In this document: positions 23,420-33,127 of the stretch, in pieces | Layout of the letters: each line of letters begins with the position of its first letter | Position numbering within the stretch: position 1 is the first letter of the stretch | From: an uncultured Eubacteriales bacterium | Lineage (GTDB): Bacteria > Bacillota > Clostridia > Peptostreptococcales > Anaerovoracaceae | NCBI GenBank assembly: GCA_900542295.1 | Contig: UQNJ01000003.1 | Coordinates: 62,001 to 126,000, forward strand | DNA: 64,000 nucleotides | Direction: 5' to 3' | The notes under the pieces: generated by a model | The model's database searches: none | Told to the model about the DNA's origin: nothing | Seen by the model: the letters and a program-made list of their open reading frames with translations, nothing else | Position numbers and translations under genes: made by a program

Positions 23420-26163
23420 ACAAGAGATTGCTTGATTCAAGGTTTTATCAGATATTAACTTTAGTTATAATTCTTGTGCTTATATTATGCATAAGACTTT
23501 TTGTGCTGACGGTAATACAGCATGATTCATGGAATGCATCTGCTGACAGTCAAAACACCAAGGAGATAACTACAGAAGCGCCGAGAGGAAAAATTCTCGA
23601 TCGTTACGGTCGTGAAATAGCTACAAACAGACAGATTTTTACTGTCACATTTAATATAAGCGGTCTTTCCACGGAAGAAATCAACAGTGCAAGTTATAAT
23701 CTGGTAAATATACTTGAAGTTAACGGAGATGAATATGTAGATAACTTTCCCATAGTGATAGATGAGGAAGAATACAGATATTCTTATGATGACGAAAAGG
23801 CCGGTTGGCTGGCAAAACAAAATTTCCCGTCTGATATGACGGCAGAGCAGGCATTTAATGCATTGAGAAACCAATATGAAATAGACCCTCATGTCGATAG
23901 ATATGAGGCTGTTGAGGAACTGCAAACTACTTACGGTGTATATCCTCCCATAAATATAAGGAGTATGACATATACCTATGATTCGGATAAAGAGCAATTT
24001 CTCGAGAAATATGAACTCGATACTGATTTAAGTGCGGCCGAAGCTTTTGCAGAGCTTAGAGAAAAGTATAAAATCGACAAAGGTCTTTCAGACGAGGATG
24101 CCCGCAAGATTTTCAGGGTGAGAGACGAAATAAAGACTTTAGGATACAACAAATATCTTTCGAGCACAATTGCCAAAGATGTTTCCAATGATACTGTTGT
24201 TTATGTTGAGGAACATGCGGCTGATTTAAAGGGTGTGGAAATCGGTTCAGAGACGGTAAGATATTATCCTAACGGAAATACTCTTTCTCATGTAATAGGA
24301 TACATGGGCAGTATTTCCGATTATCAGTATGAAGAATATGTAAAAGAAAAGGGATATAATGCCACTGATCTTATAGGCAAGGATGGAATAGAGGCTTCTA
24401 TGGAGTCATACCTCAGAGGCACAGACGGTATCAAATCTGTGAGAGTAAACAGCAGAGGAGATTATATAAGCACTATAAGTGAAACTGATCCTGTTGCCGG
24501 AAAGAATGTATACCTTACTGTAGATCTTGAACTCCAGAAGACTGCTGAAGAAAGTCTTGAAAAAGCAATAAATGCAGTAAGCACCGGCGGCGTATTTCGG
24601 GGTGAGTATGGTAATACAGGTATGAGCAAATTCCCTAACTGCGGTTCCGGAGCGGCTGTTGCAATAGATGTTGAGACAGGAGACGTGCTTGCAATGGCAA
24701 GCTATCCGGATTATGACCCTAACATATTTGCAGAGGGAATTTCCACAGAGGACTGGGCTTCCGTGCAAAGCACAAATCCGAGAGATCTGCTTGCGCCTAC
24801 GCCTCTTTATAATGTGGCTGCGAAAGCATCAGTACAGCCGGGGTCAACATTTAAGCCGGTAACTGCTGTAGCTGCACTCCAGTGTGGTCTTGATCCTAAG
24901 AGAGTTATTCGTGATGCAGGACATATAACTGTAGGGGACAGAACATGGGGATGCAGCGCATGGAACAGCTACAGAGGAACGCATGGTTCTCAGGACATGG
25001 CTACCGGAATTCAAAACTCCTGCAACTATTATTTCTATTGTATCGCTACCGGGAAAGACTGGGGCAGCGGAGCTTCTTTAGGATATGAAGAGGATATAAG
25101 CATAGAGAAGATTATGGAAGTTGCAAAAGAATTCGGTCTCGGACAAAAATCCGGCATAGAGCTTGATGAAACTATAACACCGCTTGCTTCTGCCGAAAGA
25201 AAGATGGATGCTACGAAGAATTCTCTCTGGTATTATCTTTACAGCACTGCGGTTAATTATTGGCCTTCATCTGTAACGGAAGATGAAGAAGCTTTAAGAA
25301 AAGATATAGATACAATAGTAAGCTGGACAGAAGAAAATCCGTCAAGAGGCGAAATCATAAAAAGAATAGAAGAACAGACGAAGGTAGAAGAAGATAAAGT
25401 AGAGACAGTTACGGATATATGCAAATACTCTTATTTTAACCAGGCACAATGGACAGTAGGCGACGAGTTTAATATTTCCATAGGGCAGGGTGACAATGCG
25501 TATACGCCGCTTCAGATGGCCAATTATGTTGCTACATTAGGAAACTATGGTGTCCGCAATCAGGTAAGTATAGTTAAGGGCATAGAAGGAGCAGGTGAGA
25601 CCCAGAAGGAAGAGCCGTATGTAATAAATGTAGATAAAGAAGACATGGACAGCGTTATCGAGGGTATGCGAAGAGTAGTTAAAAAGGGAACACTGTCGGG
25701 AATTTTTAGAAATTTCCCTGTAGATGTTGCAGGAAAGACCGGCACTGCGGAAAAAGACGGTTATATAAACCCTGTTGACGAAGTCTCATATGTTAAGAGC
25801 CACTTATCTTCAATAGCATCAGGAGTTTCTTGGGCAGAAGTGGAAAGCACCATGAAGCAGCTGATGAAAGAAGACCCGGAGAGATATCCGACTGAAAACG
25901 ATGCTGTTGACGATGCGTTGATAGAGGCAAGCGGTAACAGAATCACCCAGTCTCAAATAGATCGGTACAAGGATACCTACGATGAATTTGCATGGGTTGT
26001 TACAATGGCTCCGGCCGACGACCCTAAGATTGCCGTTGTTGTTATGCTGGTACAGGGAGGTATCTCATATAATGCAGGTCCTGTAGCAAGAGAAATTATA
26101 GGAAAATATCTCGACCTTCAGAAAGAATACGAGGCAGCGGATTTCACGACTAAAATGCAGTAG
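23416..26163 (+). CDS. mrdA: Elongation-type penicillin-binding protein 2 (large)
   Basis: A 915-residue class B transpeptidase that cross-links peptidoglycan during elongation. One N-terminal transmembrane helix (about 11-33), dimer domain with APRGKILDRYGREIATN, and catalytic motifs STFK (Ser477, Lys480), SCN (535-537) and KTGTAEK (774-780). It is longer than typical PBP2 (600-700) for two reasons: an enlarged N-terminal domain with repeat-like AEQAFNALR and AAEAFAELR helices, and a long insert after the KTG motif (SWAEVESTMKQLMKEDPERY onwards) before the last strand. Large forms are usual in some Clostridia. It overlaps mreD by 4 nt, and minD follows 15 bp later. Confidence 0.92.
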   Translation: MNKRLLDSRFYQILTLVIILVLILCIRLFVLTVIQHDSWNASADSQNTKEITTEAPRGKILDRYGREIATNRQIFTVTFNISGLSTEEINSASYNLVNILEVNGDEYVDNFPIVIDEEEYRYSYDDEKAGWLAKQNFPSDMTAEQAFNALRNQYEIDPHVDRYEAVEELQTTYGVYPPINIRSMTYTYDSDKEQFLEKYELDTDLSAAEAFAELREKYKIDKGLSDEDARKIFRVRDEIKTLGYNKYLSSTIAKDVSNDTVVYVEEHAADLKGVEIGSETVRYYPNGNTLSHVIGYMGSISDYQYEEYVKEKGYNATDLIGKDGIEASMESYLRGTDGIKSVRVNSRGDYISTISETDPVAGKNVYLTVDLELQKTAEESLEKAINAVSTGGVFRGEYGNTGMSKFPNCGSGAAVAIDVETGDVLAMASYPDYDPNIFAEGISTEDWASVQSTNPRDLLAPTPLYNVAAKASVQPGSTFKPVTAVAALQCGLDPKRVIRDAGHITVGDRTWGCSAWNSYRGTHGSQDMATGIQNSCNYYFYCIATGKDWGSGASLGYEEDISIEKIMEVAKEFGLGQKSGIELDETITPLASAERKMDATKNSLWYYLYSTAVNYWPSSVTEDEEALRKDIDTIVSWTEENPSRGEIIKRIEEQTKVEEDKVETVTDICKYSYFNQAQWTVGDEFNISIGQGDNAYTPLQMANYVATLGNYGVRNQVSIVKGIEGAGETQKEEPYVINVDKEDMDSVIEGMRRVVKKGTLSGIFRNFPVDVAGKTGTAEKDGYINPVDEVSYVKSHLSSIASGVSWAEVESTMKQLMKEDPERYPTENDAVDDALIEASGNRITQSQIDRYKDTYDEFAWVVTMAPADDPKIAVVVMLVQGGISYNAGPVAREIIGKYLDLQKEYEAADFTTKMQ

Positions 26164-26178
26164 GAACAGGAGGAACCC

Positions 26179-26916
26179 ATGGGTAAGGCCATTGTAATTG
26201 CATCCGGAAAAGGCGGTACCGGTAAAACCATGTTCGCCGCTAATTTAGGCACTACTTTGGTCGGTCAGGGGCACAAAGTAGTTCTAATAGACCTGGATAC
26301 AGGATTGAGAAATCTTGATTTGTATATGGGAATTGAAAACAATATAGTTTATGATGTCAATGATGTTCTGACAGGCGTTTGCCGCATCAGACAGGCCTTG
26401 GTAAAGGTGAAGGCATTTCCGGGATTATATTTTATGGCGGCATCGCCGCAGAAACCCAATGGAGAGATAACGCCTCTTCATATAAAGGTGCTTTGTGAGA
26501 AGCTTAAGAGTAAATACGATTATGTAATTATAGATGCACCTGCCGGAATAGATGACGGAATGATAATAGCAACAGGTGGCTGCGATATGGGAATAATAGT
26601 GGTGACGCCTGAATATGCATCTCTGAGAAATGCAGAAACTGTTAAAAACACCATAGAAGATCAGGGAATAAAAAATATCTGTTATATAGTAAACCGAATA
26701 GATTTGAATCTTATGGAAGCAGGCAAGGCGCCTTCGTTTGACGAAGTCACCAAGAATATAAGAGACAAGATAGTGGGTATTATACAGGAAGATGAAAACA
26801 TACATGTTTCCACTAACTTAGGGGTTCCTATCGTTTCTATGGAAAACACTTATATATCCAAGAGTTTTAAGGCTATGGCAGTCAGGATAAAAAGGCTGCT
26901 CGAAAATAAAGAATAA
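26179..26916 (+). CDS. minD: MinD-type septum site-determining ATPase
   Basis: A 245-residue ParA/MinD ATPase. The deviant Walker A is GKGGTGKT (near residue 10), switch I DLDTGLRNLD, Walker B VIIDAPAGID, and a C-terminal basic-hydrophobic helix (FKAMAVRIKRLL) that can act as a membrane-targeting sequence. MinD with MinC blocks division at the poles. Neither minC nor minE lies next to it here; in many Firmicutes minC sits between mreD and minD, and here PBP2 occupies that place. AGGAGGA is the ribosome binding site. It is the last gene of the operon, ending at a bidirectional terminator. Confidence 0.88.
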   Translation: MGKAIVIASGKGGTGKTMFAANLGTTLVGQGHKVVLIDLDTGLRNLDLYMGIENNIVYDVNDVLTGVCRIRQALVKVKAFPGLYFMAASPQKPNGEITPLHIKVLCEKLKSKYDYVIIDAPAGIDDGMIIATGGCDMGIIVVTPEYASLRNAETVKNTIEDQGIKNICYIVNRIDLNLMEAGKAPSFDEVTKNIRDKIVGIIQEDENIHVSTNLGVPIVSMENTYISKSFKAMAVRIKRLLENKE

Positions 26917-26918
26917 AC

Positions 26919-26947
26919 AAATGCCGGTAATTAAACCGGCATTTTTA
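26919..26947. terminator. Bidirectional terminator between minD and the convergent dehydrogenase
   Basis: Stem AAATGCCGGT / ACCGGCATTT (26919-26928 with 26935-26944), 6-nt loop and T runs on both strands. It serves both converging genes. Confidence 0.85.
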
Positions 26948-26956
26948 GTTGTTTGA

Positions 26957-27868
26957 TTATATTATCCTGTTCAGTTTTTCCCCTTTTATAAATGCTTTCA
27001 GGTTGTCTGCGCAGATATCGCATATTGTCTTTCTTGCTTCATCAGAAGTCCATGCCATATGGGGAGTTATAATGAGATTTTCTATTCCAAGGAGCGGATT
27101 ATCTTTTGATATAGGCTCAGAGGAAACTACATCTACAGCGGCACCTGACAGTTTGCCGCTTTTTACTGCTTCGGCAAGGTCCGCTTCATTTATGAGAGCA
27201 CCCCTTGCAGTATTTATTATATAAGCACCGTCTTTCATTTCATTTAAAAATTCTTTGTTTATAAAGCCCTTGTTTTCAGAGGTAGCAGGACAATGCAGAG
27301 TAATTACATCCGCCTTTACCGCTTCTTGAGGATTCTGGCTGTAAGGAATTACTTTCATACCAAAAGCTTCCGCTATCTGACCAACTCGTTTGCCTATAGA
27401 ACCGTATCCTATTATGCCCATAGTTTTGCCGCTCAGCTGATACATATTTGAAAGAGTCATGCAAAAATCGGGAGAAGAAGTCCACCTGCCGTCTTGTGAA
27501 GCTTCATTGTGCAATGCGACACGGTTACAAAGCTCAAGGAGCAGCGCAAAGGTGTGCTGTGCCACTGATTCGGTTGAATATGACGGAACATTGCAAACTG
27601 CAATATTTCTTTCCTTTGCAGCTTTGAGATCTATGTTATCATATCCTGTTGCAGTAACACCGATAAACTTGATGTTCGGACATGAATCGATAACTTCTTT
27701 TGTTATATGGCATTTGCTTGTAAAGACTGCCTCACAGTCCCCGATTCTTTCTACTGTTTCAGAAGCCTTGCTTCTGCTGTATACCGTAAGTTCACTTATA
27801 CTCTCAAGACCTTCCCATGAAAGTTTTCCCAAGTCTACAGTATAACTGTCCAAAATGACTGATTTCAT
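26957..27868 (-). CDS. NAD-dependent D-2-hydroxyacid dehydrogenase
   Basis: A 303-residue dehydrogenase of the glycerate/phosphoglycerate dehydrogenase family that interconverts 2-oxoacids and D-2-hydroxyacids. The Rossmann motif GYGSIGKRVG is in the middle, followed by LHCPAT, the catalytic arginine in NTARGALINE, the glutamate in SSEP and the histidine in ITPHMAW. It is closest in look to hydroxypyruvate/glycerate dehydrogenase (HprA type); substrate not certain. AGGAGGA precedes the ATG. Single gene, divergent from rph. Confidence 0.9.
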   Translation of the reverse strand: MKSVILDSYTVDLGKLSWEGLESISELTVYSRSKASETVERIGDCEAVFTSKCHITKEVIDSCPNIKFIGVTATGYDNIDLKAAKERNIAVCNVPSYSTESVAQHTFALLLELCNRVALHNEASQDGRWTSSPDFCMTLSNMYQLSGKTMGIIGYGSIGKRVGQIAEAFGMKVIPYSQNPQEAVKADVITLHCPATSENKGFINKEFLNEMKDGAYIINTARGALINEADLAEAVKSGKLSGAAVDVVSSEPISKDNPLLGIENLIITPHMAWTSDEARKTICDICADNLKAFIKGEKLNRII

Positions 27869-27946
27869 TGAATTTCCTCCTTTTACAATATGATTACATT
27901 ATATATTTTGCAGAAGCCGAATACAAGTGATAGACTCTCAAAGACT

Positions 27947-27975
27947 TTGAAAAAAACGATTATATGTGGTACAAT
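27947..27975 (+). promoter_or_regulatory. Sigma-A-type promoter for rph-rdgB
   Basis: TTGAAA (27947-27952), 17-bp spacer, TACAAT (27970-27975); rph starts 61 bp downstream of the -10. Confidence 0.6.
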
Positions 27976-28036
27976 AAGCATACCGCTAAGAAACTTTTTA
28001 ATAAGATAAAATATATATGATATGTGAGGATAGAAA

Positions 28037-28750
28037 ATGAGAAGTGACGGAAGAGAAAAAGACTGTTTAAGAACGGTCAGAATTACCAATAATTATCTTA
28101 TGAGCCCACAAGGTTCTGTTCTGATAGAGATGGGAAACACCAAGGTTATATGCACCGCAACTGTTGAAGAACAGACGGCAAGACACCTTACAGGAACCGG
28201 TAAAGGATGGGTAACTGCCGAGTATGCAATGCTGCCGGGCTCAACGGCTACACGAAAAAAGAGAGATAAGGGCAAAACCGATGGCAGAAGTGTGGAAATT
28301 CAAAGGCTTATAGGCAGAAGTCTGCGTTCGGTAGTGGACATGGCAAAGTTAGGAGAAAGAACCATATGGATAGACTGTGATGTTATTCAGGCAGACGGTG
28401 GAACGAGAACTGCATCTATAACAGGAGCATTTATCGCAATGGCAGAAGCGATGAAGTGGATGGTGACGAAGGGAATGATAGAGGAAGTACCGCTTACCGG
28501 ATTTGTTTCTGCGGTAAGTGTTGGTATAGTTGGTGACAGGCCGATGCTGGACCTTTGTTACAGTGAAGATTCAAGTGCCATTGCCGACATGAATGTAGTA
28601 ATGACAGATAAAGGTGAATATATTGAAATACAGGGTACGGGAGAAGCAAGACCGTTTTCCGGAGAAGAGCTTTCGGAACTTTTAACTTTGGCTGAAAAGG
28701 GATGCAGAAAACTGCATCAGGCACAAAAAGAAATAATAGGAGAATTATAA
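28037..28750 (+). CDS. rph: Ribonuclease PH
   Basis: A 237-residue phosphorolytic 3'-5' exoribonuclease that trims tRNA 3' ends. Characteristic segments are the N-terminal RSDGREKDCLR, GKGWVTAEYAMLPGST with the basic run after it, and DCDVIQADGGTRTASITGA. Full family length. It is followed 4 bp later by rdgB, a very common pair in Firmicutes. Confidence 0.96.
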   Translation: MRSDGREKDCLRTVRITNNYLMSPQGSVLIEMGNTKVICTATVEEQTARHLTGTGKGWVTAEYAMLPGSTATRKKRDKGKTDGRSVEIQRLIGRSLRSVVDMAKLGERTIWIDCDVIQADGGTRTASITGAFIAMAEAMKWMVTKGMIEEVPLTGFVSAVSVGIVGDRPMLDLCYSEDSSAIADMNVVMTDKGEYIEIQGTGEARPFSGEELSELLTLAEKGCRKLHQAQKEIIGEL

Positions 28751-28754
28751 TCAA

Positions 28755-29348
28755 ATGGAAACCATAATAGCGGCGTCGTCAAATGCGCATAAGATAAAAG
28801 AAATTCAGGCGATAATGAATAAATTTGATATGGAAGTTATTTCAAGGGATGAAGCAGGTGTGCCGGCTTTTGAAATAGAAGAAGATGGGCAGACTTTTGA
28901 AGAGAACTCTTATAAAAAAGCATATGAGATAATGAAAGTTACAGGCAAAACCACAATAGCAGACGATTCGGGGCTTATGGTGGATTATCTCGGCGGTGCT
29001 CCGGGAGTATACTCTGCAAGGTTCGCAGGAGAAGAATGTGACGATAAAAAGAATAATGAAAAGTTGCTCAAACTATTGAAAAATCAGGTGGGAGATGACA
29101 GAAAGGCTAAATTTGTATCTGTAATTACACTGATTTTCCCGGATGGTGAAACTATAACAGCAAGAGGAGAATGCAGCGGAAGAATAATAGGAGCCGAAGC
29201 CGGAGAAAATGGTTTCGGATACGATCCGCTGTTTGTGCCTGATGGGTATTGCAAGACATTTGCACAGCTCAGCGAGGAAGAAAAAAATGCGATAAGCCAC
29301 AGGGCAAAGGCGCTCGAAACGCTGGAGAAACTACTTAAAGAAAGGTAG
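28755..29348 (+). CDS. rdgB: XTP/dITP diphosphatase (RdgB/HAM1)
   Basis: A 197-residue house-cleaning pyrophosphatase that hydrolyses dITP, ITP and XTP to monophosphates. Motifs: SSNAHKIKEI at the N-terminus, the DDSGLMVDYLGGAPGVYSAR loop, GFGYDPLFVPDG, and SHRAKAL near the end. AGGAG precedes ATG 28755. It is co-transcribed with rph and with yihY, which starts 4 bp after its stop. Confidence 0.95.
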   Translation: METIIAASSNAHKIKEIQAIMNKFDMEVISRDEAGVPAFEIEEDGQTFEENSYKKAYEIMKVTGKTTIADDSGLMVDYLGGAPGVYSARFAGEECDDKKNNEKLLKLLKNQVGDDRKAKFVSVITLIFPDGETITARGECSGRIIGAEAGENGFGYDPLFVPDGYCKTFAQLSEEEKNAISHRAKALETLEKLLKER

Positions 29349-29352
29349 AATT

Positions 29353-30249
29353 ATGAAGAGAAAGTTAAAGTATGTGGGAATAAGAATAAAGAAGATGGTG
29401 GTCATGATGCTTGATCAGTTTTCAGATCCCTTTTATCAGGGAGTAGCCGCACAGATAGCTTTCTCTCTTTTTTTGTCGATAGTTCCTATATTTATTTTGC
29501 TTTCGCAGCTTTTAGGACTTTTTTCTCTCCCCGTTGATGAGCTGAGAGAATGGATAGAAGCTAATGTTACTATGGAAGGTGCAGACATGCTTCTTTCAAT
29601 GCTTGAATATAAGCCATCGGGAGCAAACAATATATTTCTGGCGATAATAGCATTATGGTCCTCTTCGAGAGCACAGTTTGCAATGATGAGAGTGACAAAT
29701 TACACACTTACAGACGGAAAGATGTTAGGAAAGGGTTACGTGAGGGATCGACTGAGGTCTGTCAGAACCATACTAATGACAATTTTCACCATAGTGTTTT
29801 CGCTCATAGTTCTTGTTTATGGTGAGATACTGCTTAATCTGGTATTCGGAGCTGTAGTAGGAGAGGAAGTGTCAGAGATAACATGGAACTTAATAAGATG
29901 GCCGGTTGCCATGGCTCTTTACTTCCTGATGATTTCTTACAATTACTATATACTTCCGACGGAAAAAGTACCCTTCAGGGATATTGTACCCGGAAGCATA
30001 TTTTCTGCGGTAGGGTTCTTACTGGTCACTTACTTTTACAGCCGATATACCAACATATCGGCTAATTACAATATACTGTACGGTTCATTTTCCAACATTG
30101 TAGTCCTCTTGTTCTGGTTCTGGTTCCTTGCATGGGTAATGTGCCTTGGAATAAGTTTTAACCGAGTGTGGTGGGCAACAAGACGAAAAAACAAGAAGCC
30201 TATACCGGAAGAGGTCAAGGCAAGGAGAAAGCCGCTTAATATATTCTGA
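29353..30249 (+). CDS. YihY/BrkB family inner membrane protein
   Basis: A 298-residue protein with five to six transmembrane segments and the family features: an N-terminal FSDPFYQGVAAQIAFSLFLS stretch, the ALWSSSRAQFAMMRVTN block and a C-terminal FWFWFLAWVMCLGISFNRVW segment. Once annotated as ribonuclease BN, but family members are membrane proteins of unknown role. It ends in a basic tail. It starts 4 bp after rdgB. Confidence 0.9.
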   Translation: MKRKLKYVGIRIKKMVVMMLDQFSDPFYQGVAAQIAFSLFLSIVPIFILLSQLLGLFSLPVDELREWIEANVTMEGADMLLSMLEYKPSGANNIFLAIIALWSSSRAQFAMMRVTNYTLTDGKMLGKGYVRDRLRSVRTILMTIFTIVFSLIVLVYGEILLNLVFGAVVGEEVSEITWNLIRWPVAMALYFLMISYNYYILPTEKVPFRDIVPGSIFSAVGFLLVTYFYSRYTNISANYNILYGSFSNIVVLLFWFWFLAWVMCLGISFNRVWWATRRKNKKPIPEEVKARRKPLNIF

Positions 30250-30270
30250 TATGAAAGGTTTTACCGATAA

Positions 30271-31068
30271 ATGAAACTGAAAGATAAAAAGCTTTTTCTG
30301 CTTGATATGGATGGAACAATATATATTGATGATAAACTTTTTGATGGGGTTTTGGAATTCCTTGACGGAATACATGAAAGAGGCGGAAGATATATATTTA
30401 TGACCAACAATTCCTCCAAAGGAGTCGAACAATACATTGAAAAACTCGGTCGTTTGGGTATAAATGCATTGCCGGAAGATTTTGTGACATCGGTAGATGC
30501 GACGGCTGCTTTTTTAGAAAAACGAAAAGATGAGAAAATTTATATGATGGGTACGGCATCTTTTACAAAGCAGATGAAAGATATGGGCTTTAATATAATT
30601 GATACACCTGATGAAGATGTCGAAATAGTCCTTTGCGGATTTGACAGAGAACTTACATACAAGAAGCTTGAAGATGTATGCAAGCTTCTTTCCACAGGCA
30701 GCAGAGACTTTTTCGCTACCAACATGGACTGGGTATGCCCTGTGGAATTCGGCTATGTGCCTGACTGTGGAAGCATGTGCTTCATGATAGAAAAGGCAAC
30801 GGGAAGAAAACCACAATTTATAGGAAAGCCTGCGGCAGATATGCCGTTGCTTGCAATAAAGCGGACAGAGTTTTCAAAGGAAGAAACTTTGGTTGTGGGA
30901 GACAGGCTTTATACCGATATAGCCTGCGGTATCAACGCCGGTATAGATACATGTTTTGTGCTTTCCGGCGAGGGGTCTGTGGATGACATATCATTGACCG
31001 GTATAGAGCCGACATATGTTTTTGATAATATAAAAGAATTGAATCGGAGAATTGAAGATGAAACTTGA
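30271..31068 (+). CDS. HAD-IIA family phosphatase (NagD/PNPase-like)
   Basis: A 265-residue HAD hydrolase. The nucleophile motif is LLDMDGTIY (about 9-17), motif II FMTNNSSKG, the large C2 cap between them and the end, and motif III/IV KPAADMPLLAI plus VVGDRLYTDIACGINAGID. The class includes NagD nucleotidase and 4-nitrophenylphosphatase-like enzymes; the substrate cannot be told from sequence. It overlaps the following transporter gene by 11 nt, so the two are translationally coupled and the product may relate to the transported solute. Confidence 0.9.
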   Translation: MKLKDKKLFLLDMDGTIYIDDKLFDGVLEFLDGIHERGGRYIFMTNNSSKGVEQYIEKLGRLGINALPEDFVTSVDATAAFLEKRKDEKIYMMGTASFTKQMKDMGFNIIDTPDEDVEIVLCGFDRELTYKKLEDVCKLLSTGSRDFFATNMDWVCPVEFGYVPDCGSMCFMIEKATGRKPQFIGKPAADMPLLAIKRTEFSKEETLVVGDRLYTDIACGINAGIDTCFVLSGEGSVDDISLTGIEPTYVFDNIKELNRRIEDET

Positions 31069-32344
31069 TAACAGAAAAACTATAGCAGTAGGATTTGCTT
31101 TTTTGGCTATAAGTGCATTTTGGCAACTTTATGACAATATAGTTCCATTGATTTTAAAATACTTTTTTAATATCGGAGACACTCTGGCAGGTGGTATAAT
31201 GGCGCTTGACAATGTGTTTGCATTGATTTTACTGCCTGTCTTCGGCGCATGGTCTGACAGGGTAAACAGCAGAATGGGGAAGAGAACACCGTTTATACTG
31301 GTTGGAACTGTTCTTTCCGTTGTATTTATGCTTCTGCTTCCTGCCGCAGCCAATCGTCGCAGTCTGACTATGTTTATAACAGTTCTTCTTGCTACATTGA
31401 TATCTATGAGTATATATCGTTCGCCGGCAGTATCGCTGATGCCGGATGTGACTCCAAAACCCCTCAGGTCAAAGGGAAACGCCATAATAAATCTTATGGG
31501 AGCTATAGGTGTCATAATGACATTGGGTTTTATTATGCTGTTTGTCGGGGAGGGAAAAACTCCTGATTATGAGCCGGTATTCATATCTATAGCTGTGGTT
31601 ATGACAGCTGCGCTACTGATAATTATATTCATGGTGGATGAAAATAAAATGAGAGCCGAGAGGATTGAAACGGAGAGAAAATGGGGTGTTGAGGAGGCTG
31701 ATGATGAAAATGCAGACAGCAGCTTCGGACTTACAGCTCCGGTAAAGAAAAGCCTTGTTTTTCTGTTGCTGTCAGTGGCATTCTGGTATATGGCATATAA
31801 TGCAGTAACTACAGCTTTTTCAAGATACGCAATACAGATGTGGGGAATGGAAGGAGGCTCTTTTGCAGGTGCGCTTATGGTTGCTTCGGCCGGAGCTTTA
31901 GTATCATTTATTCCCGTAGGAATACTTTCCGGAAAATTCGGCAGGAAAAAAGTTATTCTTTTTGGAGTAATACTGTTAGGCGCAAGTTTCTTTACAGGAA
32001 CGCTGTTTGTGCATCCTAATTTTGCAGTCAATATCGTTTTCTTCTTAGTTGGAGTGGCATGGGCCTCCATAAATGTAAATTCCTATCCTATGGTAGTGGA
32101 AATGTGCAGAGGAAGTGATATAGGTAAATTTACAGGTATGTATTATACATTCTCCATGGCTGCCCAGGTGCTGACTCCGATATTGTCGGGATGGTTTCTT
32201 GAACATATCGGATACCGTACACTGTTTCCGTATGCATTCACTTTCTGTGTGCTGGCATTTTTAACTATGCTTGGAGTTAAGCATGGGGATAACAAGCCTT
32301 TACAAAACAAAGGCAAATTAGAGGCGTTCGATGTAGGTGATTAA
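31058..32344 (+). CDS. MFS transporter, SLC45/sucrose-carrier-like
   Basis: A 428-residue permease with about twelve hydrophobic segments. The loop between helices 2 and 3 reads GAWSDRVNSRMGKRTPFIL, which resembles the RxGRRRPFI signature of plant sucrose and SLC45-type proton symporters. A charged central loop (about 195-225) divides the halves. Sugar or a related glycoside is the likely cargo by family, but this is not proved. ATG 31058 has GGAGA 7 bases upstream and lies inside the end of the HAD gene; the alternative TTG at 31052 is less likely. Confidence 0.82.
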   Translation: MKLDNRKTIAVGFAFLAISAFWQLYDNIVPLILKYFFNIGDTLAGGIMALDNVFALILLPVFGAWSDRVNSRMGKRTPFILVGTVLSVVFMLLLPAAANRRSLTMFITVLLATLISMSIYRSPAVSLMPDVTPKPLRSKGNAIINLMGAIGVIMTLGFIMLFVGEGKTPDYEPVFISIAVVMTAALLIIIFMVDENKMRAERIETERKWGVEEADDENADSSFGLTAPVKKSLVFLLLSVAFWYMAYNAVTTAFSRYAIQMWGMEGGSFAGALMVASAGALVSFIPVGILSGKFGRKKVILFGVILLGASFFTGTLFVHPNFAVNIVFFLVGVAWASINVNSYPMVVEMCRGSDIGKFTGMYYTFSMAAQVLTPILSGWFLEHIGYRTLFPYAFTFCVLAFLTMLGVKHGDNKPLQNKGKLEAFDVGD

Positions 32345-32378
32345 ATTATAATTATTAAAGCTAAGGGGTGGTATTGAG

Positions 32379-33122
32379 ATGGAGAAAAAAGAAATTTTGC
32401 AGGAATTGTTAAAATACAGATATGCGCACAGAGGACTTCATGACAAGCCGGTTGTTCCTGAAAACTCAATGGCAGCATTTGGTCTTGCAGTTGAAGAAGG
32501 TTTTGGAATTGAGCTTGACATTCATCTTACTAAAGACAATAAGCTTGCGGTGATTCATGATTCAAGCCTTAAACGCACATGTGGAATAGATCTAAAGATA
32601 GAAGACATAAGCCTTTCTGAAGCTCAGGTTTATTTTCTTGAAAAAAGTAATGAAACGATTCCGGCATTTGATGATGTACTTGAGCTTGTCAAGGGAAGAA
32701 GCCCTCTTATAATAGAGCTTAAAACAGCAGGTAAAAATTATGAATCCCTTTGCAGACTTGTGATGGAAGTTTTGCAGCATTATGACGGTTTATATTGCAT
32801 AGAGTCCTTTGATCCGATGGCTGTAAGGTGGCTTAAAAAGAACAGACCTGATGTTATAAGGGGACAGCTTGCCGGTTCTCTTAAGGGTGAGGGTGCCGTA
32901 AACAGTGTTCAGGAGTTTTTGCTGAAAAACCTTTGGGTAAATATTTTAAGCAGGCCGGATTTTGTGGCATATAGGTTTGAAGATCGTAAAGAAGAGGCTT
33001 TTTCTAAATTTAAAGGAGCTAAATTCTTGTGGACTGTGAGAGAGTACAGTGATTTGAAAAAGACCGAAGCTGAGGGAGCTTCGGCCATATTTGAAAAATT
33101 CAATCCCAAGGATTATGAATAG
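32379..33122 (+). CDS. Glycerophosphodiester phosphodiesterase family protein
   Basis: A 247-residue TIM-barrel enzyme that hydrolyses glycerophosphodiesters to glycerol 3-phosphate and an alcohol. N-terminal AHRGLHDKPVVPENSMAAF supplies the catalytic His and Arg and the EN pair; GIELDIHLTKDNKLAVIHD supplies the metal-binding Glu and Asp and the second His; IIELK follows. No signal peptide, so it acts in the cytoplasm. AAGGGGTGG ribosome binding site; it ends 5 bp from the convergent methyltransferase. Confidence 0.92.
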   Translation: MEKKEILQELLKYRYAHRGLHDKPVVPENSMAAFGLAVEEGFGIELDIHLTKDNKLAVIHDSSLKRTCGIDLKIEDISLSEAQVYFLEKSNETIPAFDDVLELVKGRSPLIIELKTAGKNYESLCRLVMEVLQHYDGLYCIESFDPMAVRWLKKNRPDVIRGQLAGSLKGEGAVNSVQEFLLKNLWVNILSRPDFVAYRFEDRKEEAFSKFKGAKFLWTVREYSDLKKTEAEGASAIFEKFNPKDYE

Positions 33123-33127
33123 CATAT

